From contig JAAYSR010000206.1 in assembly GCA_012518325.1 (NCBI GenBank), forward strand, positions 1 through 6,389: a stretch of 6,389 nt of DNA, in the 5' to 3' direction. The notes below the pieces were generated by a model, which saw nothing but the letters and a program-made list of their open reading frames with translations, was not told the origin of the DNA and did not search any database. Positions within the stretch are counted from its first letter, which is position 1; every line of letters starts with the position of its first letter. Shown piece after piece: positions 1-5,483 of the stretch. Both the position numbers and the translations under genes were made by a program. This DNA comes from Bacillota bacterium (GTDB lineage: Bacteria > Bacillota > Limnochordia > Darwinibacteriales > Darwinibacteriaceae).

Positions 1-655
1 CTTGCAGAATCAGCTCCACAAGGGCTCTGCCGATTTCCCCATAATCCCGGATTACCTCAGTGAACACAGTGGGGCCCAGTTCCCGATAGGTGATGCCCTT
101 TAATTTTTGGTTCAGCGTTGCTGATACTTCCGCCACCTTCTCCGGAGAGTAGTCCCTTTTCGTACGGATAATCCTGTTCTTAACAATGCCGGGATGCAAT
201 ACTACTGTCACCAGAATGCTGTTGTCCTCCAGGGGAACAAGCTGCAAATACCTGACAGCAAGCTGATCTGTACTGGGAGCCACAATCAATGAAACAGACT
301 CGGTCAGAAAAGCCAGCAGGCGGGCGGCCTCATAGATACTGCGTTCAGGGCTCAACTTTTCACTGGATATCTCCTTCTGCAGCTGCTGCAGCTGCGGTCT
401 GGGAAACACGTACGGTTCCATCAGGGCATCGACATAGAAGCGATATCCCTTATCTGAAGGAATCCGCCCTGCCGACACGTGGGGCTGCTGCAGATAGCCT
501 GCTTCCTCAAGGTCGGCCATTTCATTGCGTATAGTGGCTGGAGAAACGCCCAAATCATGTTTCCGGGCGATTGTTCTCGAGCCCACTGGTTCAGCTGTTT
601 CGATATAACTGTCGATAATCGCCCTCAGCACCATGCGCTTGCGTTCGTCCAACAT
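1..655 (-). CDS. hrcA: Heat-inducible transcription repressor HrcA (3' end outside window)
   Basis: HrcA represses class I heat-shock genes by binding CIRCE operators; in the known family its activity depends on GroEL, which links chaperone availability to repression. The frame stays open from ATG 655 to the window edge, giving 218 residues of a protein usually near 340-350, so the C-terminal third is missing. The start MLDERKRMVLRAIIDSYIET is typical. The N-terminal winged-helix DNA-binding domain covers about residues 1-75, with the hallmark stretch EPVGSRTIA (22-30), SPATIRNEMADLE (38-50) and the wing SAGRIPSDKGYRFYVD (61-76). The later part includes GIVKNRII (156-163), consistent with the GAF-like/dimerisation region. 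AGGAGG at 667-672 lies 11 bases before the ATG; no in-frame start exists further upstream before a TAA at 674-676. A perfect CIRCE in its own leader indicates autoregulation. In relatives grpE, dnaK and dnaJ follow, but they lie outside this window. Identity is secure. Confidence 0.97.
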   Translation of the reverse strand, partial: MLDERKRMVLRAIIDSYIETAEPVGSRTIARKHDLGVSPATIRNEMADLEEAGYLQQPHVSAGRIPSDKGYRFYVDALMEPYVFPRPQLQQLQKEISSEKLSPERSIYEAARLLAFLTESVSLIVAPSTDQLAVRYLQLVPLEDNSILVTVVLHPGIVKNRIIRTKRDYSPEKVAEVSATLNQKLKGITYRELGPTVFTEVIRDYGEIGRALVELILQ

Positions 656-673
656 GATTTCGCATTCCTCCTT

Positions 674-700
674 TTAGCACTCACCACACGCGAGTGCTAA
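674..700 (-). promoter_or_regulatory. CIRCE operator (HrcA binding site)
   Basis: The site reads TTAGCACTC, nine bases, GAGTGCTAA, a perfect match on both 9-bp arms to the established CIRCE consensus. It lies between the predicted transcription start and the hrcA ribosome binding site, so it is both the DNA operator and part of the mRNA leader. This placement predicts that HrcA blocks transcription of its own gene and of any chaperone genes co-transcribed downstream. Confidence 0.98.
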
Positions 701-714
701 CAGCTATTATCCAT

Positions 715-743
715 AAAATATCACTTCGGTCCCTCTTTGTCAA
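715..743 (-). promoter_or_regulatory. Sigma-A-type promoter of hrcA
   Basis: On the minus strand TTGACA (738-743, perfect -35) is followed by exactly 17 bases and TATTTT (715-720, four of six matches to the -10 consensus). Transcription should start near 707-709, a few bases before the CIRCE element. The -35 box begins about 12 bases after the hemW stop codon, so this promoter lets the heat-shock operon be controlled separately from lepA-hemW even though no terminator is visible between them. Predicted from sequence only. Confidence 0.85.
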
Positions 744-754
744 GGGGTGGAATG

Positions 755-1894
755 TCACCTCAGAAACGCTTGGGAGACCTGATTCTCAAGGAAAAGCCCA
801 CGGGCCGTAACGCGCAGTCTGCCCTCAGTGTACTTAACTAAACCCCTGTCAAGCAGGTCAGCTATGGCAGCCTGGTAGACATCCCAGAAACTGACCCCAT
901 AGCGGTGTCTGAACGAGGCTTCATCGACTCCCTCCAGCAGACGCATGCCCACCATCATGGTTTCATCCATTTCCTGTTCAGGCGAAACGTGCTCTGCATC
1001 TTCATATGCGGGACTCCCGGCGCGCCAGCACTGAATGTATCTCCAAAGATCAGGGATGTTCCTGTAGCGACAATTCTGGATATACCCTGTGGCTCCGCTG
1101 CCTAAGCCGATGAAGGGCTGGTTTCGCCAGTACAGGAGATTGTGCCTGCTCCGCCGGGCAGGCAGTGCAAAGTTGGAAATCTCATAGTGCTCATATCCCG
1201 CGCCTTTCAGGATGCGGCATGCTGTTTCATACATTTCAGCCTGCAGATCATCATCCGGCACTTCCACAAGACCGGCAGAAACCCACTTTTCCAAAGGGGT
1301 GCCCTCTTCTAATATCAGCCCGTAGCAGGACAAATGGCTGGGTTCCAAAGCAATGGCTGATTCCAGGGTCTCGGTCCATTCCCGCTGGCTTTGGCCAGGC
1401 AGGCCAAACATCAGATCCAAGTTGACATTGCTGATCCCCGCCTGCCGCAGAGCAGCCACACTTGCTTTGACCTGTTCCGCCCGGTGGACCCTGCCAATGG
1501 CCTCAAGGAGGTGATTCTGAAACGCCTGGACACCGAGGCTGATGCGATTGACGCCTGCCTCTGCCAGTACTTTTGCCCCTGCTGCTGTCAAGGACTGGGG
1601 ATTGGCCTCCACCGTGACCTCGGGTTCTGCTCCGAAAGGCAGCTCCTCCAGGAACCAGGAAATTAGGCCTGCCAGCTCCTCCGGAGGCAGTACAGTGGGT
1701 GTTCCCCCGCCTATAAAGAGTGACTCAAGGTGCCCGTCTTTCCACCTATCCCGGTAATAGAGGGCTTCCTGGCGCAGTGAAACAAGGTAGCTGCCAACCA
1801 GGGAGGTGAAATCCTCCCTGCTGACAACTACCGAGTAGAAATCACAGTAATAGCATTTTTGTGCGCAAAAGGGAATGTGCACGTAGACTCCCAT
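755..1894 (-). CDS. hemW: Radical SAM heme chaperone HemW (often annotated as HemN-like coproporphyrinogen oxidase)
   Basis: HemW is a radical-SAM protein that binds heme and delivers it to target proteins; it lacks proven coproporphyrinogen III oxidase activity despite similarity to HemN. The 379-residue product starts MGVYVHIPFC and has the 4Fe-4S cluster motif CxxxCxxC at C10, C14 and C17, followed by DF. The Phe after the Asp fits HemW, where true HemN has a further Cys. Other family signatures are GGGTPT (62-67), the EANP segment (96-99), RISLGVQAF (117-125), LMFGLPGQ (161-168), HYEISNFA (236-243) and HNLLYW (251-256). The last ~80 residues fit the HemN C-terminal winged-helix domain. 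I chose ATG 1894 because it matches the usual family N-terminus and has GGTGG five bases upstream; the frame is open to 1954 but that would add 20 atypical residues overlapping lepA. The gap to the lepA stop is only 10 bases, indicating co-transcription and probably translational coupling. Confidence 0.95.
   Translation of the reverse strand: MGVYVHIPFCAQKCYYCDFYSVVVSREDFTSLVGSYLVSLRQEALYYRDRWKDGHLESLFIGGGTPTVLPPEELAGLISWFLEELPFGAEPEVTVEANPQSLTAAGAKVLAEAGVNRISLGVQAFQNHLLEAIGRVHRAEQVKASVAALRQAGISNVNLDLMFGLPGQSQREWTETLESAIALEPSHLSCYGLILEEGTPLEKWVSAGLVEVPDDDLQAEMYETACRILKGAGYEHYEISNFALPARRSRHNLLYWRNQPFIGLGSGATGYIQNCRYRNIPDLWRYIQCWRAGSPAYEDAEHVSPEQEMDETMMVGMRLLEGVDEASFRHRYGVSFWDVYQAAIADLLDRGLVKYTEGRLRVTARGLFLENQVSQAFLR
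1799..1820 (-). repeat. GC-rich inverted repeat inside the hemW 5' coding region
   Basis: CAGGGAGG and CCTCCCTG form perfect 8-bp arms around a six-base centre. In the hemW mRNA this would be a stable hairpin about 75 bases after the start codon, spanning codons roughly 25-32. One arm contains an SD-like GGAGG. No function is known; it may be chance in a coding sequence. Confidence 0.45.
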
Positions 1895-1904
1895 GGCAGC
1901 CACC

Positions 1905-3701
1905 TTAGTCAACCTGCAAAATCGCCATAAAGGCTTCTTGCGGAACCTCCACATTACCCAGGCTCTTCATGCGTTTCTTGCCCTCTTTCTGCTTCTCCAG
2001 CAGTTTGCGCTTCCGGCTTACGTCTCCGCCGTAGCACTTGGCCAGAACGTCTTTGCGCAGAGCACGCACTGTCTCCCTGGCAATGATTTTGTTGCCGATG
2101 GCGGCCTGAATTGGCACTTCAAACTGCTGCCTGGGTATAACCTCCTTCAGCTTTTCCGCCAAAGCGCGTCCCCGGGACAAAGCCTTATCCTGGTGCACAA
2201 TGCACGACAGGGCGTCCACGGGGTTGCCGTTCAGCAGAATGTCTAGCTTCACCACTTGAGATTCACGGTAGCCAAGAAACTCGTAGTCCAATGAGGCATA
2301 TCCCTTGGTTCGCGACTTCAGGCGATCAAAAAAGTCCATCAGAATCTCAGCCAAGGGCAGTTCGTACTCAAGCCTGGCCCGTTCAGGGGTAATGTATTCC
2401 ATGGTGACAAAGATACCGCGCCTGTCCTGGCAGACATCCATCACTGCCCCTACAAACTCATCTGGAACCATGATCGAGGCCTTCACATAAGGCTCTTTAA
2501 TGTGATCGATCTTGGTCACCGGCGGCAAGGCGGAGGGGTTGTCTACCTCTTTTACAGTGCCGTCTGTGAGGACCACTTGATAAACTACGCTGGGAGCTGT
2601 AGTAATCAGGTCCAGGTCGAACTCACGCTCTAGTCGCTCCTGCACGATCTCCAGATGTAAAAGGCCTAAAAAGCCGCAGCGGTAGCCAAAGCCAAGCGCG
2701 GCGGAAGACTCCGCCTCATAAGTCAGGGCGGCATCGTTGAGCTGGAGCTTATCCAGGGCATCCCGCAGAGCAGTATACTCTTCATTGATAACGGGGTACA
2801 GACCGCAATAGACCATCGGTTTCGCCGGGCGGTAACCTGACAAAGCCTCTGCAGCCGGTCTGGAAGCAACCGTCACGGTGTCTCCCACCCTGGTGTCACG
2901 GACATCCTTCATACTCGCGATGATACAGCCGACATCTCCAGGTCCAAGGGCGCCGACCCGCACAAAGTTGGGAGCAAGCACCCCAAGGTCAGTTACCTCG
3001 AACTGACGTCCGGTGCTCATCATCTGAATGATTTCGCCGACTCTGATCGTACCGTCAACCACCCGGGCATAGGCCACTGCGCCGCGGTACTGGTCATAGT
3101 GGGAGTCAAAAATCATGGCCCGGGTTGGGGCCTCGGGATCTCCCTGCGGCGGCGGAATCCGCTCTACAATCGTCTCGAGAATATCCTCAATGCCTACTCC
3201 GGTTCGGGCGCTCACCAAAACCGCATCCTCGCCGGGGATGCCTATATTGTCTTCCAACTCTCTGATCACGCGTTCAGGGTCGGCATTGGGAAGATCGATC
3301 TTGTTGATCACAGGGATGATCTCTAAATCATGATCCAAGGCCAAGTATAAGTTCGCCAAAGTCTGAGCCTCGATGCCCTGTGAGGCATCAATGACAAGCA
3401 GCGCCCCTTCACACGCGGCTAAACTGCGGGATACCTCGTAAGAGAAGTCGACGTGGCCTGGGGTGTCGATAAGATTCAAAATGTACTCCTGCCCATCTTT
3501 GGCTTTGTATGTGAGGCGAACCGCTTTCAGCTTAATGGTAATGCCCCGTTCACGCTCCAGATCCATGGAATCCAGAACCTGCTCGGACATCTCCCTTTTA
3601 CTAACCGCCCCGGTATATTCTAAGATCCGGTCGGCCAGTGTAGATTTTCCATGGTCTATATGGGCGATTATGCAAAAGTTGCGAATGTTCTTTTGACCCA
3701 T
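1905..3701 (-). CDS. lepA: Elongation factor 4 (LepA), translational GTPase
   Basis: LepA/EF4 is a ribosome-binding GTPase; back-translocation of tRNAs and a role in initiation or 30S maturation have been proposed. The 598-residue product is full length for the family. All GTPase motifs are intact: G1 AHIDHGKS (13-20), switch I ERGITIK (51-57), G3 DTPGH (79-83, including the His expected to be catalytic), G4 NKID (123-126) and G5 SAR (154-156). Domain II and the EF-G-like domains III and V follow, with FGYRCGFLGLLHLEI (about 338-352). The LepA-specific C-terminal domain is clear from about residue 490, with GNPVDALSCIVHQDKA (482-497), AIGNKIIARE (524-533) and the basic VSRKRKLLEKQKEGKKRMKS (551-570). 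ATG 3701 starts the typical family N-terminus; AAGGAA at 3713-3718 is a somewhat distant ribosome binding site (11 bases). A promoter lies just upstream, and hemW follows after 10 bases. Nothing looks damaged. Confidence 0.99.
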   Translation of the reverse strand: MGQKNIRNFCIIAHIDHGKSTLADRILEYTGAVSKREMSEQVLDSMDLERERGITIKLKAVRLTYKAKDGQEYILNLIDTPGHVDFSYEVSRSLAACEGALLVIDASQGIEAQTLANLYLALDHDLEIIPVINKIDLPNADPERVIRELEDNIGIPGEDAVLVSARTGVGIEDILETIVERIPPPQGDPEAPTRAMIFDSHYDQYRGAVAYARVVDGTIRVGEIIQMMSTGRQFEVTDLGVLAPNFVRVGALGPGDVGCIIASMKDVRDTRVGDTVTVASRPAAEALSGYRPAKPMVYCGLYPVINEEYTALRDALDKLQLNDAALTYEAESSAALGFGYRCGFLGLLHLEIVQERLEREFDLDLITTAPSVVYQVVLTDGTVKEVDNPSALPPVTKIDHIKEPYVKASIMVPDEFVGAVMDVCQDRRGIFVTMEYITPERARLEYELPLAEILMDFFDRLKSRTKGYASLDYEFLGYRESQVVKLDILLNGNPVDALSCIVHQDKALSRGRALAEKLKEVIPRQQFEVPIQAAIGNKIIARETVRALRKDVLAKCYGGDVSRKRKLLEKQKEGKKRMKSLGNVEVPQEAFMAILQVD

Positions 3702-3737
3702 AGGTATACCAATTCCTTCATAAAGTAATCTACTGAC

Positions 3738-3765
3738 ATTATAGCATAGGCTTCGCCGATTTCAA
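3738..3765 (-). promoter_or_regulatory. Predicted sigma-A promoter of lepA-hemW
   Basis: The minus strand has TATAAT (3738-3743, perfect -10) preceded by TG and one base, making an extended -10. TTGAAA (3760-3765, five of six matches to TTGACA) lies 16 bases upstream. A start near 3731 would give a leader of about 30 bases before the lepA ATG. The -35 box sits in the middle of a perfect palindrome (3755-3771), suggesting possible repressor control. Predicted from sequence only. Confidence 0.75.
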
Positions 3766-3771
3766 ATCGGC
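3755..3771. repeat. Perfect 17-bp palindrome over the lepA -35 box
   Basis: GCCGATTT, one central base, AAATCGGC: two perfect 8-bp arms lying four bases after the murJ stop codon. As RNA it could fold as a 7-bp stem with a three-base loop. There is no U-tract after it on the minus strand, so it is not a standard intrinsic terminator. Overlap with the predicted -35 of lepA makes an operator role plausible but unproven. Confidence 0.7.
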
Positions 3772-3775
3772 ATGC

Positions 3776-5353
3776 TCAGCCCCTCGCCCTGAGCTTCCTC
3801 TTGAGAAGACCCAAGAAATAGTGGCTTTCCTCCATTTTAAACAGCAGACTGAGGGCCAAGTAAACGGCTACTCCCACGCCAATGGCGGCAAAAGTCTGGA
3901 TCGCTTGTCCCAGCTTGGAGGACAGGGGCAGATAGCTCGCCAAAAGCGACGCGGTGTAATACGCGCCAACGCCCATGAATACAGAGGCAATTGCAGACTT
4001 GACAACGGTACTCCACAGCCGCGGATCCATAAGGCCCCCCAGCCGTTTGCCTAAAACACCCATGGCCAGGGCCATGTTGAAGATGGAACTCAGCGAATAG
4101 GCGAAGGCCAATCCCCCTGCACCCAGGTTTGTCAGGCGCAAAAAGGCTACGCTTAGCAGGAAGTTCAGCACCACAGTGACGAAACCGATCTTCACAGGCG
4201 TCTTCGTATCCTGCAGCGAATAAAAGCCCCTTGTGGTCACTTGCAATGTCGACTGAGCAATCAAGCCGGGAACGTAGAACAAAAGTGCAAAGGCCGTGGC
4301 CAGAGTATCTCCCGGCAGAAACTCACCGCTTTCAAAAAGCAGGCGTACAATCGGCACCCTCAAAAAGGCCATGCCAAAGGCGGAAGGGATAGTGATGAAA
4401 AAAATCACCCGCAGACCAAAGGATAAAGTGCGCCGAAATTCCTCAGTCTCTCCCCTTGCGGTCAGTCTCGCCAGGGTAGGAAAGACGGCTGTGGAAATGC
4501 CCATAGCAAAAATGCCTAAAGGGAAGTTGATCAGGCGGTTAGCCAGACGCAGGGCCACAATGGAGCCTGTCTCCAAAGTGGATGCCAAGTTCTGACTCAC
4601 GATCACGTTCACCTGGGAGATGGACAGACCCAGGATGGCCGGCAGCATCAGCATCCCCATGCGGCGAATGCCTGGGTGGCGCAAATCCACAACCGGGCGG
4701 TAATGTTTCTTAGCCCGCTTCAGCACAGCAGGGAACTGGATGGAGAAGTTGCCCAGAGCCCCTGCAACTGTCCCTGCAGCCATCCCCATGATCCCAATGA
4801 TGGGACCTAAAATGTAGGCCCCTAAGATTTGACCTAAGTTGTAGACAATGGGGCCTAGCGCGGGCAGGAAAAACTTCTGGTAGGAATGGAGTACTCCCAT
4901 GCACAGACCCGCCAGAGCGGTAAAAAAGACCGCGGGAAAAGTTACCCTCATCAAAAGAATCAGAAGGTCCCTTTGTTCGCCGGAAAAGCCCATGCCCACC
5001 AAGGGGGCGAGCTGGGGCGTGAAGATTACACCTAAGACCATGATCAGAAGCAGCAGCAAGAACGTGGCATTCAAAAAGACACTAGCCACATACCAGGCCT
5101 CTTTCTCATCGTCCTTGGCCAAATACTGAGTAAAAACGGGAATAAAGGCGGAACTGAGCGCTCCGCCTACTAAGAGCTGATACATTAGATCCGGTAAAGC
5201 AAAGGCAGCAAAAAACACATCAGTGGTGGCAGTTCTGCCGAAGACTTCTGCTACAGCCCTTTCACGAATAAAGCCTAGAATGCGGCTGACCAAGATTGCC
5301 AGCATTACTATGGTGGCAGCTTTTGTCACTTGTTCTCTATTTTCATTCTGCAA
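3776..5353 (-). CDS. murJ: Lipid II flippase MurJ (MviN family)
   Basis: MurJ moves the peptidoglycan precursor lipid II from the inner to the outer face of the cytoplasmic membrane; it belongs to the MOP exporter superfamily. The 525-residue product is full length and very hydrophobic, with about 14 predicted membrane segments spread from residue ~12 to ~505. Family signatures are SRILGFIRE (23-31), TDVFFAAFALPDL (44-56), GGALSSAFIPVF (63-74) and the segment from ANRLINFPLGIF (271-282) to TAVFPTLAR (288-296). By motif alignment R24, R30, D45 and R273 match E. coli R18, R24, D39 and R270; the position of E. coli R52 is Tyr58 here. The start is TTG 5353: no ATG or GTG is in frame upstream before a stop at 5381-5383, and GAGGAG lies nine bases before it. 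GTG at residue 9 is the only nearby alternative. Position between spoIIP and lepA suggests a possible link to sporulation, but a housekeeping role is equally compatible. Confidence 0.93.
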   Translation of the reverse strand: MQNENREQVTKAATIVMLAILVSRILGFIRERAVAEVFGRTATTDVFFAAFALPDLMYQLLVGGALSSAFIPVFTQYLAKDDEKEAWYVASVFLNATFLLLLLIMVLGVIFTPQLAPLVGMGFSGEQRDLLILLMRVTFPAVFFTALAGLCMGVLHSYQKFFLPALGPIVYNLGQILGAYILGPIIGIMGMAAGTVAGALGNFSIQFPAVLKRAKKHYRPVVDLRHPGIRRMGMLMLPAILGLSISQVNVIVSQNLASTLETGSIVALRLANRLINFPLGIFAMGISTAVFPTLARLTARGETEEFRRTLSFGLRVIFFITIPSAFGMAFLRVPIVRLLFESGEFLPGDTLATAFALLFYVPGLIAQSTLQVTTRGFYSLQDTKTPVKIGFVTVVLNFLLSVAFLRLTNLGAGGLAFAYSLSSIFNMALAMGVLGKRLGGLMDPRLWSTVVKSAIASVFMGVGAYYTASLLASYLPLSSKLGQAIQTFAAIGVGVAVYLALSLLFKMEESHYFLGLLKRKLRARG

Positions 5354-5362
5354 TCCATTTCG

Positions 5363-5368
5363 CTCCTC
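5363..5368 (-). promoter_or_regulatory. Ribosome binding site deciding the murJ TTG start
   Basis: GAGGAG on the minus strand is nine bases from TTG 5353 and only four from an out-of-frame ATG at 5356-5358. The spacing favours TTG, which is the start in the MurJ frame. The ATG would open a ten-codon peptide ending at TGA 5326-5328, inside the beginning of murJ. Confidence 0.7.
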
Positions 5369-5377
5369 TTCATGGAT

Positions 5378-5394
5378 GTTTCACGAAGTGAAAC
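5378..5394. repeat. Inverted repeat GTTTCAC-GAA-GTGAAAC upstream of murJ
   Basis: Two perfect 7-bp arms flank a three-base centre, ending 24 bases before the murJ start codon and 9 bases before its ribosome binding site. The arms equal the half-sites of the ParB site parS, but the canonical site has no spacer between them. In mRNA it would be a hairpin just before the Shine-Dalgarno; there is no U-tract. It may be an operator or a leader structure. Confidence 0.65.
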
Positions 5395-5398
5395 TCCA

Positions 5399-5436
5399 GA
5401 TGAATGCTGCACTCTTAAGAATGCCCCGCATTCATC
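5399..5436 (-). repeat. Alternative-hairpin inverted repeats in the spoIIP-murJ gap
   Basis: GATGAATGC (5399-5407) and GCATTCATC (5428-5436) form perfect 9-bp arms around 20 bases. Within that loop GAATGC (5419-5424) can instead pair with GCATTC (5428-5433) as a 6-bp stem with a three-base loop. The two foldings share one strand and exclude each other. No U-tract follows on the minus strand, so a terminator is not evident. No other gene or RNA was recognised in 5354-5483. Confidence 0.55.
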
Positions 5437-5483
5437 ACTGTGGCAACAAATTCAAAGATTCGCCTTCGAAGAGCTAATTCCTG

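Noticed and set aside
377..395. CTGCAG/CTG repeat
   Set aside because: It encodes the Gln/Leu-rich stretch QLQQLQ of HrcA; it is local low complexity in a coding region, not a separate element.
1390..1408. Inverted repeat TTTGGCC-N5-GGCCAAA
   Set aside because: It lies in the hemW codons for the conserved segment FGLPGQ, so protein constraint explains the sequence.
1895..1954. Extended N-terminus of hemW beginning at 1954
   Set aside because: The extra 20 residues overlap the lepA end, do not resemble HemW proteins, and the ATG at 1894 has a better placed ribosome binding site.
1893..2246. 117-codon open frame on the plus strand opposite lepA
   Set aside because: It is the antisense shadow of the conserved lepA C-terminus, with no recognisable family and no convincing ribosome binding site.
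3755..3771. Intrinsic terminator after murJ
   Set aside because: The stem is short with a three-base loop, and the minus strand continues with GAAGCCTATGC, with no T-run.
5377..5395. A chromosomal parS site for ParB
   Set aside because: Canonical parS has its two half-sites directly adjacent, whereas here three bases separate them and the last base does not match. Half-site spacing should matter for ParB, so I only report it as an unexplained repeat.
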